A DNA stretch of 51,905 nucleotides from Chloroflexota bacterium. GTDB lineage: Bacteria; Chloroflexota; Dehalococcoidia; Lucifugimonadales; UBA3495. The notes beneath the pieces were generated by a model that was not told where the DNA came from, made no database searches, and saw nothing but the letters and a program-made list of their open reading frames with translations. Both the position numbers and the translations under genes were made by a program. Position 1 is the first letter of the stretch. The number at the start of each line of letters is the position of its first letter. The DNA lies in NCBI GenBank assembly GCA_028874075.1, contig JAPPLU010000010.1, positions 1 through 51,905 of the forward strand, given 5' to 3'. Shown here piece by piece: positions 40,172 to 48,663 of the stretch.

Positions 40172-42697
40172 TTACAGCAACTCCACCGGGTCCACGTCTA
40201 TGGTCACGTCCCGAGTGGGCAGGTCCAGGCCCTCCAGGAAGCGGTGGAGGTTGCGGCCCCGCAGCAGCAGGTTCCAGCGGTAGCGGCCGCGAATCCGGGG
40301 GGGGATGCCAGGGGCCGGGCCGATTATGCTGACGTTGGTCAGGCCCTGGGAAGCGATGCGCTCCCGCATCAGCCTGGCGGCGGTGATAGCCTGGCGCTGG
40401 CAGCCGGTGGGGTTGGTGTCCTGGTAGAGCAGGCGCACCAGGCGGTTGAAGGGAGGATTGCCCTGGCGGTTACGGGTGATGATCTCCGTCTGGAACAGGG
40501 CGTGGTAGTCCTGGTCAGCGGCGGCGGCCACGGCGTAGTGGTCGGGGTTGTAGGTCTGGATGATTACCCGGCCTCCATCGGGCCCCCGGCCGGCCCGCCC
40601 GGCCACCTGGCATAAGAGGCCGAAAGCCCGCTCACCGGCCCGAAAGTCTGGACGGTAAATGCCCACGTCGGCCAGCACCACACCCACCAGGGTAACGTTG
40701 GGCAGGTCGAGGCCCTTGGCCACCACCTGGGTGCCCACCAGCACCTGGATGTCGCCGGAGGCCAGGCGCCGCATGGTCTCCTCGGCGTCCAGGCCCGTGC
40801 GGGCAGCGTCGGAGTCCCAGCGTTCGGCGGATACGCCAGGGAACATGGACTTTACCTCGTCCAGCACCCGCTGGGTGCCGATGCCCAACTGCCGGATGTG
40901 GCGGCTTTGACACCGGCGGCAGATGCCGGGCGGCCTACTGCGGCGGTTGCAACGATGGCAGCGCAGGCGAGACTCGGAGGAGTGGTAGGTAAGGGTGGTG
41001 GAGCAACCGCTGCAGGTTACCACGTAGCCGCAGTCGCGGCACTGGACGATGGGGGCGCTGCCTCGCTGGTTGAGGAAGAGGATTGCCTGCCTTCCGCTTT
41101 CGATACAATCGGTCAGCCCCTGGGCCAAAGCCCGGCTGAAGATACTCCGGTTGCCCTGGCGGAGTTCCTGGCGCATATCGGCTATTTCAACGCTGGCCAT
41201 TGGCCCGGCGGCGGCGCTTGAATCGTCGGTGGCAGCCCCGTTACCGCTATCCGCGGCAAAGCTGGCAGGCGCCTGGTCGGGCCGGTTTTCGTAGGGAATG
41301 CGGTGGGGCAACTCCAGCAGGCGGTAGCGGCCCTGCCTGGCCAGGTAGTAGGTCTCCACGTCGGGGGTGGCGCTGCCCATTACCACGACGGCCCCGGTCA
41401 TACGGGCCAGTTCCAGCGCGGCGGTACGGGCGTGGTAGAAGGGATGGGCGTCTGCCTGCTTGTAGGTCCACTCGTGCTCCTCGTCGATAACAATCAGGCC
41501 GAGTTTGGGCAGGGGCGAGAACAGGGCGGAACGGGGGCCAATGACCACGTCGTAGTCGCCGTCGCGAATTTGCCACCACTGGTCGAACCGTTGCCGGTCG
41601 GTCAGGCCGCTGTGGGTTACCGCCACCCGGCCGGGGAAGCGGTCGTTGACCCGCTGCACCGTCTGGGGAGTAAGGGCAATCTCCGGCACCAGGAACAGGG
41701 CCTTGCGACCCTGGGCTACCGCCCGGGAAATGGCCCGCAGGTACACTTCGGTCTTGCCGCTGCCGGTAACGCCGTGCAGCAGGAAGGCGCGGGGCTGCTG
41801 CGCCGGGTTTTCCAGCGCAGCCAAAATGGGGTCCAGGGCATCGGTCTGCGCGGCGGTAAGCTGCAGTGGGATTTCCCGCCCCCACGTCGCAGCCTGGTCC
41901 GGGCCCGCCAAGGTCGGGGCATCTACCACCCTGCTTTCCTGGCGCACCCACTCCAGGGCCAGAAGACCCTTTTCCACCAGGGCGTCCCCCACACCCGCGC
42001 CGAAATCCCTGTTGGCCCGGGTGGTGGAGTAGCCGTCCTGTTGCTCACGCACTGCCTGCAGCAGCCTTTCCTGCCTGGAGGGGACGGGACCCGCCGGTAG
42101 AGGCCAGTTGCCCTGGGCATCGGGACCGCCGGTGGGGATCAAGAGAGAGTCGTAACGGAAAGTGCGCGGGCGGGGCAGGCCCACCCTCCGGTGGACGAAC
42201 CCCCCGTCCACCAGGCGGTTAACCTCGCGTATTCCAGACCTGCCCAGCAGTTTCGCGAAATCGGCCTCGCTCATCCGGCGCCGCCCGGCCAGGGCGGCCA
42301 GGGCCTCCCGTGAAGCCGGTTTCAGTTGTTCCTTGTCTGCAGCGTCAACAGGAAGGGGAAGAATTTGAGACCTTACCTGGCCCTTGAACCCGGGAGGAAG
42401 GAACAGGGCAAGAGCGTCGAACAGGGAGGAAAAATAGTAGCGGCTGACCCAGCGGGCCAGGGTGAGGGCACGGTCATCCAGCAGGGGCCCCGGCTCCACG
42501 GGCTGGAGAATGTCGCGCGTGGCGTCCACCTGCGGGGCGGCGGCAAGTTCCATAACCACGCCCTGGAGAATGCGGCGCCCAAATGGCACCCAGACCAACT
42601 GGCCGGGCTCAACGCGGAACCGCTGGGGGATGCTGTAGGAAAAGGTACGGGAGTGGCCGGCCGGGGCGTCCACCGCTACTTCTGCGAATCTGGTCAT
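40172..42697 (-). CDS. priA: Primosomal protein N' (PriA helicase)
   Basis: An approximately 841-residue superfamily 2 DNA helicase that restarts stalled replication forks. The N-terminal DNA-binding part starts MTRFAEVAVDAPAGHSRTFS. The helicase has Walker A GVTGSGKTEVYL, DEEH in IVIDEEHEWTYKQ, and later VLVGTQVVAKGLDLPNVTL. Eight cysteines bind two zinc ions (CRDCGYVVTCSGC, then CHRCNRR and CRRCQS). It is about 100 residues longer than E. coli PriA. The ATG at 42697 matches the family start; the frame is open to 42769 with unrelated sequence. Confidence 0.95.
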   Translation of the reverse strand: MTRFAEVAVDAPAGHSRTFSYSIPQRFRVEPGQLVWVPFGRRILQGVVMELAAAPQVDATRDILQPVEPGPLLDDRALTLARWVSRYYFSSLFDALALFLPPGFKGQVRSQILPLPVDAADKEQLKPASREALAALAGRRRMSEADFAKLLGRSGIREVNRLVDGGFVHRRVGLPRPRTFRYDSLLIPTGGPDAQGNWPLPAGPVPSRQERLLQAVREQQDGYSTTRANRDFGAGVGDALVEKGLLALEWVRQESRVVDAPTLAGPDQAATWGREIPLQLTAAQTDALDPILAALENPAQQPRAFLLHGVTGSGKTEVYLRAISRAVAQGRKALFLVPEIALTPQTVQRVNDRFPGRVAVTHSGLTDRQRFDQWWQIRDGDYDVVIGPRSALFSPLPKLGLIVIDEEHEWTYKQADAHPFYHARTAALELARMTGAVVVMGSATPDVETYYLARQGRYRLLELPHRIPYENRPDQAPASFAADSGNGAATDDSSAAAGPMASVEIADMRQELRQGNRSIFSRALAQGLTDCIESGRQAILFLNQRGSAPIVQCRDCGYVVTCSGCSTTLTYHSSESRLRCHRCNRRSRPPGICRRCQSRHIRQLGIGTQRVLDEVKSMFPGVSAERWDSDAARTGLDAEETMRRLASGDIQVLVGTQVVAKGLDLPNVTLVGVVLADVGIYRPDFRAGERAFGLLCQVAGRAGRGPDGGRVIIQTYNPDHYAVAAAADQDYHALFQTEIITRNRQGNPPFNRLVRLLYQDTNPTGCQRQAITAARLMRERIASQGLTNVSIIGPAPGIPPRIRGRYRWNLLLRGRNLHRFLEGLDLPTRDVTIDVDPVELL

Positions 42698-42820
42698 AGG
42701 CGCCGACCGGACAAGGAAAAGATGGATAAAGTATTGAGGGCGAGACCGTCGTAACCCGGCCGCCCTCATATCGCCATTTGTTCCCGTACCTGTTACTGAA
42801 GCCGGTGAGTTTACCGGAGA

Positions 42821-43378
42821 TTAACCGGGGCTGCGCTGAAAGAGAGCATCCCTGATTACGTCCAACTGGCCCTCCAGACGGGACTGGCCCCGCTCCACGT
42901 TGCCGATGCGATCGTTAACGTCTTTTATCTGCTGGCCCAGTTCCTCGAACTTCTCGTTCTGGCGGGCTTCCAGCTCGTTAATTTGCTGGGTGAGACGGGT
43001 ATCACGGTCGTTCAACTCCTGGGTGAACCGGGCCCCTTGTTCCTGCAACTGCAGGATGAACCGGGCTTCCAATTCGTTCAACTCCTGGGTGAACCGGGCC
43101 CCTTGTTCCTGCAACTGCTGGGTGAATCGGGCCTCTTGCTCCTGCAACTGGCGCGTAAAGCGGGCTTCCTGCTCCTGAAATTGCCGCGTGAACCGGGCTT
43201 CCTGCTCCTGAAATTGCTGGGTAATTCTGGCATCAAGTTCGCGGATGTCTCTGGAAAATCTGTCCTCCGCACGATCCAACCGCCGTTCCTGGCGACGGTC
43301 TTGCCAGTAGAATATGCCCAGCATCAAGCCGGCAAAGGCTATGAAGAGGGAGATGACGGATATGAACTCGGTTGACAT
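42821..43378 (-). CDS. Membrane-anchored coiled-coil protein with 11-residue tandem repeats
   Basis: A 185-residue protein. One membrane helix (ISLFIAFAGLMLGIFYW, about 8-24) is followed by a short basic linker and then eight or more near-perfect 11-residue repeats of the type F-T-x-Q-x-Q-E-Q-x-A-R at about residues 52-140, encoded by a 33-bp DNA repeat, and a final helical part (DVNDRIGNVERGQSRLEGQL). The 11-residue period indicates a hendecad coiled coil. Probable single-pass protein with a long cytoplasmic or surface rod. The family is unknown; repeat number may vary. Confidence 0.7.
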   Translation of the reverse strand: MSTEFISVISLFIAFAGLMLGIFYWQDRRQERRLDRAEDRFSRDIRELDARITQQFQEQEARFTRQFQEQEARFTRQLQEQEARFTQQLQEQGARFTQELNELEARFILQLQEQGARFTQELNDRDTRLTQQINELEARQNEKFEELGQQIKDVNDRIGNVERGQSRLEGQLDVIRDALFQRSPG

Positions 43379-43399
43379 CAGCCTCTACCCAACTAACCG

Positions 43400-43780
43400 C
43401 TACTGCGCCGCGGCCTCGCCCCGGGGACGACGAGGTACTGTCTTTTCCTTGATGCGGGCGGCGCGGCCCTGCAGTCCGCGAAGGTAGTAGAGCTTGGCCC
43501 GTCGCACGGCGCCGCGACGGGTAACCTCCAGGGAGTCGATCAACGGAGAGTACAACGGGAAAATACGCTCGACGCCAATGCCCCCGCCGGCCATGCGGCG
43601 CACGGTGAAGTTGGCCGAAGGTCCGCTGCCGTTCTGGCGACGGATGACCACGCCCTGGAAGGCCTGAATACGCTCCCGTTCACCCTCGCGGATGCGGAAG
43701 TTGACGCGAACGGTATCGCCGGGGCCAAAGTCGGGAATACTGGGGTTGCTTTCCGGTTGAAGAATCTGGGCGGCTTCCAT
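43400..43780 (-). CDS. rplS: 50S ribosomal protein L19
   Basis: A 126-residue L19 with family motifs [37 protein letters not shown], then [20 protein letters not shown] and [20 protein letters not shown]. It sits at the 30S/50S interface. It is followed by the coiled-coil protein on the same strand; no trmD or rpsP neighbour is present as in many bacteria, so the usual rpsP-rimM-trmD-rplS operon is not conserved here. No strong ribosome binding site is seen upstream. Confidence 0.97.
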   Translation of the reverse strand: MEAAQILQPESNPSIPDFGPGDTVRVNFRIREGERERIQAFQGVVIRRQNGSGPSANFTVRRMAGGGIGVERIFPLYSPLIDSLEVTRRGAVRRAKLYYLRGLQGRAARIKEKTVPRRPRGEAAAQ

Positions 43781-44188
43781 TTCTAAAACTACTGCCTTTC
43801 TGTTCTAATCTGTTCAATGCTCAGGTTTATGGTTTGATCGGTACGAACTCCACTGCAGCGAATGCGGGAAACGCTGGCTGTTAAGCATATCACATTGATT
43901 GGGAGAATGGCAGGGCCTGCTGTCGGCCGGTCATTCGATTACCGACGGTCAAGCCAGAAACCGTTCGTGGCGAGCTTGTCTAGCCATCCCCGTCGGCTCT
44001 GCAACAGGCTCAGGACGGACGGAAGAAAGGACTCCGACCACCAGGAATCGACAGACCCTGCTGTTGTCTGCGGGTAGTGTTCGACACAGGTGGTGTTGTC
44101 TTTTAGGGAGGTCCAAGAGGCCGCCAGGGCGGGTTTGAAACCCGCCCCTGCCCCTGCGCTGAACCGCTTTGTTGCTTTTCCGGATGCC
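43781..44188. repeat. 408-bp non-coding stretch with two palindromic repeat types
   Basis: Between the divergent rplS and rplU genes. It contains a decayed copy of the TTCGTGGCGAGC..CTGTC/TTCGACA-type element at 43961-44022 (also at 16663-16732) and a perfect 21-bp palindrome GGGCGGGTTTGAAACCCGCC(C) at 44127-44147, repeated with 23 perfect bases at 48569-48591. No gene seen. Confidence 0.7.
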
Positions 44189-44217
44189 TTGACACCCCAA
44201 ATTGCCTGCCATAGAAT
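44189..44217 (+). promoter_or_regulatory. rplU-rpmA promoter
   Basis: Perfect TTGACA at 44189-44194, a 17-base spacer and TAGAAT at 44212-44217. The start codon of rplU is 25 bp downstream. A strong vegetative promoter fitting ribosomal protein genes. Confidence 0.8.
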
Positions 44218-44241
44218 GAACGCCCGAGGTTTTATAGCAGT

Positions 44242-44562
44242 ATGGATTACGCAATTTTCAAGACCGGGGGCAAGCAGTACCGGGTGAAGCCGGGAGATGT
44301 CCTCGATGTGGAACTTCTGCCCCTGCAGGTGGGTGATTCGGCGGAATTCGACGAGGTGCTGGCCGTATCCGACGGCGGCGAGGTCAGTTTCGGGTCGCCC
44401 CACGTGGCCGGAGCCAAGGTGGTAGCCCAGGTGCAGTCGCACTACAAGGACCGGAAGCTGATGGTCTTCAAGTACAAGGCCAAGACCCGCTACCGGCGCA
44501 AGCGCGGCCACCGGCAGAACTACACGCGCCTGGTCATCCAGGACATCCAGACAGGAGGCTGA
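44242..44562 (+). CDS. rplU: 50S ribosomal protein L21
   Basis: A 106-residue L21: MDYAIFKTGGKQYRVKPGD at the start and the C-terminal RRKRGHRQNYTRLVIQDI typical of the family. First gene of an rplU-rpmA(-rpmE) operon, six bases before rpmA. The leader is short (about 25 bases), without an obvious strong Shine-Dalgarno, and shows no evident autoregulatory hairpin. Confidence 0.98.
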   Translation: MDYAIFKTGGKQYRVKPGDVLDVELLPLQVGDSAEFDEVLAVSDGGEVSFGSPHVAGAKVVAQVQSHYKDRKLMVFKYKAKTRYRRKRGHRQNYTRLVIQDIQTGG

Positions 44563-44568
44563 CCCCTA

Positions 44569-44856
44569 ATGGCACACAAGAAGGCGGGCGGAAGCAGCAA
44601 CAACGGCCGCGACAGTAACGGCAAGCGACTGGGCGTGAAGCGATACGGTGGTCAGCAGGTTACTTCCGGCTCCATCATCGTCAGGCAGCGGGGCACCCGC
44701 ATCAAGCCGGGAAACAACGTGGGCCTGGGCAGGGACTACACCATTTACGCCAAGGTTGACGGGAAGGTAACCTTCGAGTGGGCCTCCAAGGGCCGCCGCC
44801 AGGTCAGCGTTTACCCGGTGGAAGCCGCCGCCGAATCCATGGCCATGGCCAGCTAA
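44569..44856 (+). CDS. rpmA: 50S ribosomal protein L27
   Basis: A 95-residue L27 starting [20 protein letters not shown], then LGVKRYGGQ and [20 protein letters not shown]. The N-terminus begins directly at AHKK without the protease-cleaved extension seen in Firmicutes. It reaches the peptidyl transferase centre. Translated just after rplU. Confidence 0.98.
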   Translation: MAHKKAGGSSNNGRDSNGKRLGVKRYGGQQVTSGSIIVRQRGTRIKPGNNVGLGRDYTIYAKVDGKVTFEWASKGRRQVSVYPVEAAAESMAMAS

Positions 44857-44921
44857 CCGACACTGATTACACCCGCGCCTGCTGCCATGCCGATTGGGGC
44901 AAGCGCAAGGATATTCGTCAA

Positions 44922-45122
44922 ATGAAGCCAGAGATACATCCCGAGTTCTTCAATGCCACGGTTACCTGTTCCTGCGGCAACGTGTTCCATACCGGGGCCA
45001 CCAAGCCTGCCCTGCGTGTGGAGGTCTGCAGCAAGTGCCACCCCTTTTACACCGGCGAGCAGCGTATCGTGGATACTCAGGGGCGCATTGAGCGGTTGCG
45101 GAGACGGTACAACTTACAGTAG
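44922..45122 (+). CDS. rpmE: 50S ribosomal protein L31, zinc-binding type
   Basis: A 66-residue L31: [20 protein letters not shown], then [18 protein letters not shown] and [16 protein letters not shown]. The CxC..CxxC pattern marks the zinc-containing form, not the zinc-independent paralog induced in zinc starvation. ATG 44922 has AAGGA ten bases upstream. A terminator follows at 45154-45190. Confidence 0.97.
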   Translation: MKPEIHPEFFNATVTCSCGNVFHTGATKPALRVEVCSKCHPFYTGEQRIVDTQGRIERLRRRYNLQ

Positions 45123-45153
45123 TCTGCACCATCCAATCGCATTTCATCAACGG

Positions 45154-45190
45154 AATCGAGGGCTAAATAATATCCCTCGATTTGTTTTTT
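45154..45190 (+). terminator. Rho-independent terminator after rpmE
   Basis: AATCGAGGG, an 11-base loop and CCCTCGATT (45154-45182) followed by TGTTTTTT. A nine-bp stem with a strong U-tract, likely ending the rplU-rpmA-rpmE transcript. Confidence 0.9.
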
Positions 45191-45265
45191 GTGATCGCCC
45201 TCGGCTTGCCAGGATCTGTTGGCATGGGCCAGCGCTTCCCCAGGGGCGTCGAAAGGTAACAGGCA

Positions 45266-46246
45266 TTGGCGGAACAACCAAGAACTACTTATGGCGGGCA
45301 GGCAGTCATCGAAGGCGTAATGATTCGCGGACGCGAATACTACAGTCTGGCTGTGCGCCGCCCCGACGGGAACATATTTCACTACCATGAAAGGCTGAAC
45401 ACCGCCTTCACCGGCCCGGTTCGGCGCATCCCCTTCCTAAGGGGAGTACTGGTCCTGGCCGAGACCCTCATCCTGGGAATCAAGGCCCTGAACCGGTCCG
45501 CCGCCCTGGCCTCCACCGACGAACAGGGCAACGGGGAAGAGATACCCAACTGGCTGCTGTTCGCCACCCTGTCCATCTCTCTCATCCTGGGCGTGGGGAT
45601 TTTCTTCATATTGCCCCTGCTGGCCGTGCGCCTGGTGGACCCCTTCATCGGATCGGACTTGGTCAGCAACCTGATCGAGGGGGCTATCCGCCTGATTATC
45701 CTTGTGGGCTACGTGGGCGGCATCGGGTTGATGAAGGATATTCAACGGGTGTTCGCCTACCACGGCGCGGAACACATGGCGGTGCACACCCACGAGGCGG
45801 GTCTCCCCCTGACGGTGCAAAACGTCCGCAAGTTCGACACTCCCCATCCCAGGTGCGGCACGGCCTTCCTCCTTACCGTTGTTCTTGTTTCCGTGGTGGT
45901 ATTCGCCTTCCTGGGCCGGCCGGACATGGAGTGGCGGGTCATTTCCCGGGTGCTGCTCATCCCGGTAGTGGCATCCATCAGCTACGAGTTCATTCGCTTC
46001 TACGGCCTGCACCCCACCTGGCCCATCGCCAGGCTTATGTCCCTCCCCGGCCTGTGGATGCAGCGGTTGACCACCCGCCAGCCCGAGGACGACCAGATAG
46101 AGGTGGCCATTACGGCCATGGGCGCGGCCCTGGCCGCCGACGCGGGCCAGAGCTACATAGGCCCCTTTGCGGCATTCCCGGACACGGTTGAAGAGGCGGA
46201 ACCGCAGGCTGCCGAAGGGGAGGACTCGGGGATGGTAGAGGGTTGA
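45266..46246 (+). CDS. DUF1385 membrane protein
   Basis: A 326-residue protein starting at TTG, after AAAGGT. The N-terminal signature YGGQAVIEGVMIRGREYYSL and the internal YHGAEHMAVHTHEAG with conserved His/Glu residues define DUF1385; EFIRFYGLHP completes it. Several hydrophobic helices (ATLSISLILGVGIFFILPLL, TVVLVSVVVFAFLG) place it in the membrane. The gene usually sits beside rpmE and prfA in Chloroflexota and Firmicutes; function unknown, with metal-dependent chemistry possible from the His/Glu pattern. The last 50 residues are acidic. Confidence 0.9.
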   Translation: MAEQPRTTYGGQAVIEGVMIRGREYYSLAVRRPDGNIFHYHERLNTAFTGPVRRIPFLRGVLVLAETLILGIKALNRSAALASTDEQGNGEEIPNWLLFATLSISLILGVGIFFILPLLAVRLVDPFIGSDLVSNLIEGAIRLIILVGYVGGIGLMKDIQRVFAYHGAEHMAVHTHEAGLPLTVQNVRKFDTPHPRCGTAFLLTVVLVSVVVFAFLGRPDMEWRVISRVLLIPVVASISYEFIRFYGLHPTWPIARLMSLPGLWMQRLTTRQPEDDQIEVAITAMGAALAADAGQSYIGPFAAFPDTVEEAEPQAAEGEDSGMVEG

Positions 46247-46374
46247 GCGCCGACGATGACCGGTCAGGGAAATGGCATGGGCGTACGACTGTGCGCCCCT
46301 GCGTCGTCAGGCGCCCGGTAACATTGGTGCTTGTTCGTGTGGATTTGCGGACAGGGACCAGAGTTGGCGTGGGG

Positions 46375-47727
46375 TTACGTGGCGGCGGGTGAAGCCTCCG
46401 CCTCCCTGGGCAGGGATTCCTCCCAGTCGGGGATCAACACCCGCGAGGTGGGTTCCAGCAGGGCGATGAACAGCACCCCGGCCAGGCTGGCGACGATGGA
46501 AACGACCCAGGCCAGGTCGTAGGAACCGCCGCCCAGGGTGAAGAGGCCAAACAATTCCACGGGCGCGCCCTCGTTCAACCGGAAGTCGTAAATCAGGCCC
46601 CCGACCAAGCCGCCGGCCCCCATGCCCAGGCCCGCTCCCAGGTGCTGGAACCCGAATATGGAGCGCACCGGTCCCATGCCGTAGTACTGACGGTTGGCGA
46701 TGAGGAAGGCGGACATCTCACCACCAAACCCTATCCCGAAGATGGCCGCAAACAGGTAGAACTGCCACGGGCTCTGCGCCCAGAAGAGAAGCAGCACCGA
46801 AACTCCCTGCAGGAAATAGGGCACCACCATAGCCGTCTTGGCTCCCCACCGGTCGGCCAGGATGGGTATGAACAGGCGGCTGGTAACACTGGTCATGGTG
46901 TAGATGGAGACAATCCAGGCCGCCGCAGCCAGAGAAAGTCCCTGGGTAGTGGCGAAGAAGACCACGTGCCAGATAACTATGGAGTGGCCCACGCAGCCGA
47001 GGAAGTGGATGAAGGGCAGGTTCCAGAAAGCCTTTGTACGGCGGGCGTGCTGAAGGAACACCTTGCTGCGCAGCTTGGCGGTGGCCCAGTCGGCGGGAAC
47101 GGGGTCGGGGTCGTTCTCGTCTGCGCCATAGGGCCGCATTCCCCGGTCGGACGGTTCGCTGTGAAAAAAGGCCAGCAGGGAGAAGATTATGACGCCGCCC
47201 ACGGCGGGGATTATCCAGAAGGCCACCTGCCAGCCCGTCTGGGAGACCAGGTAGGCCAGAGCCGGCGCGGTAACGGAGGCGCCCATGCCCCCGATGGACT
47301 GCTGGATTCCCACGGCCAGGCCCAGCTTCCGCTTGAACCAGGCGGCCACGGTGGTGGGAATGTTGACGGCAAACAGGGCCTGGGCCAGGCCAAGCAGAAT
47401 GCTGTAGTAGAGGTAAAGCTGCCAAAGCTGGTCCATGGTGCTGAGGAGCAGCATGCCGCCGACGTACAGGATGGCGGCCACCAGCAGAGTCCGGCGCGCC
47501 CCGTACCGGTCGCCAACCCAGCCGGCCACGGGAGACAGCAGGGCGTTGCATACGCTGCGCAGCACCTGGGCCACGATGATGGTAGTTACCCCCCAGGCGA
47601 AGTCCTGCTGCAGCACCACCAGAATTACCGCGAAGGCCTGGCTTACGAAATTGGCAGTAACCCGCAGCACCGTCCCCATGCCCACCACCATCCAGGCATA
47701 GTGGTACTGGGCGCGCAGCGAGTCCAT
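46375..47727 (-). CDS. MFS transporter (monocarboxylate/oxalate-formate antiporter-like)
   Basis: From ATG 47727 about 450 residues with 12 predicted helices, beginning MDSLRAQYHYAWMVVGMGT. Family-A loop pattern GWVGDRYGARRTLLVAA (about 70-86) and the mirror LADRWGAKTAMVV in the second half are clear MFS signatures. The style with LGLAQALFAVNIPTTVAAWF, KRKLGLAVGIQQSIGGMG is like monocarboxylate porters (MCT/OxlT group). Substrate unknown, perhaps a small organic acid. An upstream ATG at 47751 adds eight residues. Single gene, convergent with DUF1385. Confidence 0.88.
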   Translation of the reverse strand: MDSLRAQYHYAWMVVGMGTVLRVTANFVSQAFAVILVVLQQDFAWGVTTIIVAQVLRSVCNALLSPVAGWVGDRYGARRTLLVAAILYVGGMLLLSTMDQLWQLYLYYSILLGLAQALFAVNIPTTVAAWFKRKLGLAVGIQQSIGGMGASVTAPALAYLVSQTGWQVAFWIIPAVGGVIIFSLLAFFHSEPSDRGMRPYGADENDPDPVPADWATAKLRSKVFLQHARRTKAFWNLPFIHFLGCVGHSIVIWHVVFFATTQGLSLAAAAWIVSIYTMTSVTSRLFIPILADRWGAKTAMVVPYFLQGVSVLLLFWAQSPWQFYLFAAIFGIGFGGEMSAFLIANRQYYGMGPVRSIFGFQHLGAGLGMGAGGLVGGLIYDFRLNEGAPVELFGLFTLGGGSYDLAWVVSIVASLAGVLFIALLEPTSRVLIPDWEESLPREAEASPAAT

Positions 47728-47777
47728 GCGGTTTGACCAGTCGAGGTTCAAGAGCTACAGCCCCCGCCGTTTATGGA

Positions 47778-48047
47778 ATGCACTTGTTTGTGGGGAGGAA
47801 ACCGGAAGAATTCGAAGAGCCATGTAAATGTGATGACGGGCATTCACCATTTGGACATTGTAGCTACCGGCAGGCGTGCTGGCAAATGAAGCGGGAAGCA
47901 TGGCAAAGGGTCTGTTCCTGGTCAAAGTCCGCCCCGGATATTGGGGAATCTGAGCGGCAGGTGAAGAGCCACGGAAGAGTGTTTAAGAGCCTCACACGAG
48001 GACTTAGTATCAATAACGGAGTCCAGTTTATATTGGGAATTTCATGA
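47778..48047 (+). CDS. Doubtful small Cys-containing ORF
   Basis: An 89-codon frame from ATG 47778 without clear ribosome binding site. The middle holds CKCDDGHSPFGHCSYRQACW, a cysteine/histidine cluster that could bind metal, and it lies just upstream of the His/Cys-rich peptide gene. The remainder looks random. May be a real small protein or chance; no other gene is seen in the 435-bp stretch 47752-48186. Confidence 0.3.
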   Translation: MHLFVGRKPEEFEEPCKCDDGHSPFGHCSYRQACWQMKREAWQRVCSWSKSAPDIGESERQVKSHGRVFKSLTRGLSINNGVQFILGIS

Positions 48048-48138
48048 AATTGAGACTTTTGGCCTTGACTTTTGATTTTCCGCAGTGTTTCAATAGTAGT
48101 ACATGGCATTGCCAGGGCCCCTGGAGCCACGGCAATGC
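48038..48138 (+). promoter_or_regulatory. Structured upstream region of the His/Cys-rich peptide gene
   Basis: Three signals in line: a perfect 14-bp palindrome AATTTCATGAAATT at 48038-48051, TTGACT at 48065-48070 as a -35 with TTCAAT/TTTCAA 17-18 bases later, and then an inverted repeat GCATTGCC (48106-48113) / GGCAATGC (48131-48138) enclosing CCAGGGCCCCTGG. The last would form a hairpin in the 5' untranslated RNA about 50 nt before the start codon. A metal-responsive operator or leader is a reasonable guess. Confidence 0.45.
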
Positions 48139-48186
48139 GAGAGACCCAAATAATCCACCCGCAGAGCCGATACAAGGAGGTATCCA

Positions 48187-48426
48187 ATGCAGCAGCACGA
48201 TATCCACGAGTGCGACACCCACGAGCACCACGGCGACGAACCTGGCCACGTCCACGACGTCCACGAGTGCGACACCCACGAGCACCACGCGGAGCTTCAC
48301 GACCACGACGTCCACGAGTGCGACACCCACGAGCACCACGGCGACGAACCCGGCCACGTGCATGATCCCCACGAGTGCGACGGGCACGAACACCACGTCC
48401 ACGACCACGCCGGCCACGTTCACTAA
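48187..48426 (+). CDS. His/Cys-rich tandem-repeat metal-binding peptide
   Basis: A 79-residue protein, with GGAGG six bases before ATG. About one third of residues are His. The unit (D)VHECDTHEHHGDEPGHVHD occurs three to four times (HECDTHEHH three times exactly, then HECDGHEHH), ending with VHDHAGHVH. No signal peptide, no other domain. His, Cys, Asp and Glu density implies tight binding of zinc, nickel, copper or cobalt in the cytosol, as a store or chaperone. A terminator follows, and the CDF exporter with its own His repeats lies 240 bp away, convergent. I know no named family with this repeat. Confidence 0.8.
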   Translation: MQQHDIHECDTHEHHGDEPGHVHDVHECDTHEHHAELHDHDVHECDTHEHHGDEPGHVHDPHECDGHEHHVHDHAGHVH

Positions 48427-48448
48427 GCCAACCGTACTCTACGAATTT

Positions 48449-48482
48449 AACCCCGCTGCATCTCCGGCAGCGGGGTTGTTTC
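48449..48482 (+). terminator. Rho-independent terminator after the His/Cys-rich gene
   Basis: AACCCCGCTGC, loop ATCTCCG, GCAGCGGGGTT (48449-48477) followed by GTTTCG. An 11-bp perfect stem 23 bp after the stop codon. Confidence 0.85.
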
Positions 48483-48568
48483 GTCTACGGCAGGCTCAAT
48501 GGTCGAATTATTGGGACGGGGCATAAACTCCAGCGTTCTTGCCTGGAATTAACTGTCGAAATGCAGAC

Positions 48569-48591
48569 GGGGCGGGTTTGAAACCCGCCCC
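48569..48591. repeat. 23-bp perfect palindrome GGGGCGGGTTTG..
   Basis: GGGGCGGGTTT-G-AAACCCGCCCC followed by CTACG. The same core, 21 bases, occurs at 44127-44147. It lies between the His/Cys-rich gene terminator and the CDF gene end. A dispersed palindromic repeat. Confidence 0.75.
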
Positions 48592-48663
48592 TACGCTCTG
48601 TGTACCAACTGTGTACCAATTTCCCTGGAAAGCTGACGGCGCCAGAGAATGTCTGCTACGTCG

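Noticed and set aside
48106..48138. Known riboswitch upstream of the His/Cys-rich gene
   Set aside because: Only a simple hairpin with a palindromic loop is seen; no conserved core of a cobalamin, NiCo or other metal riboswitch could be recognised.
48187..48426. Tandem repeats here as a CRISPR array
   Set aside because: Repeats are in frame, encode a continuous His-rich protein with ribosome binding site and stop, and there are no unique spacers of constant length. The same holds for 49580-49700 and 43020-43230.
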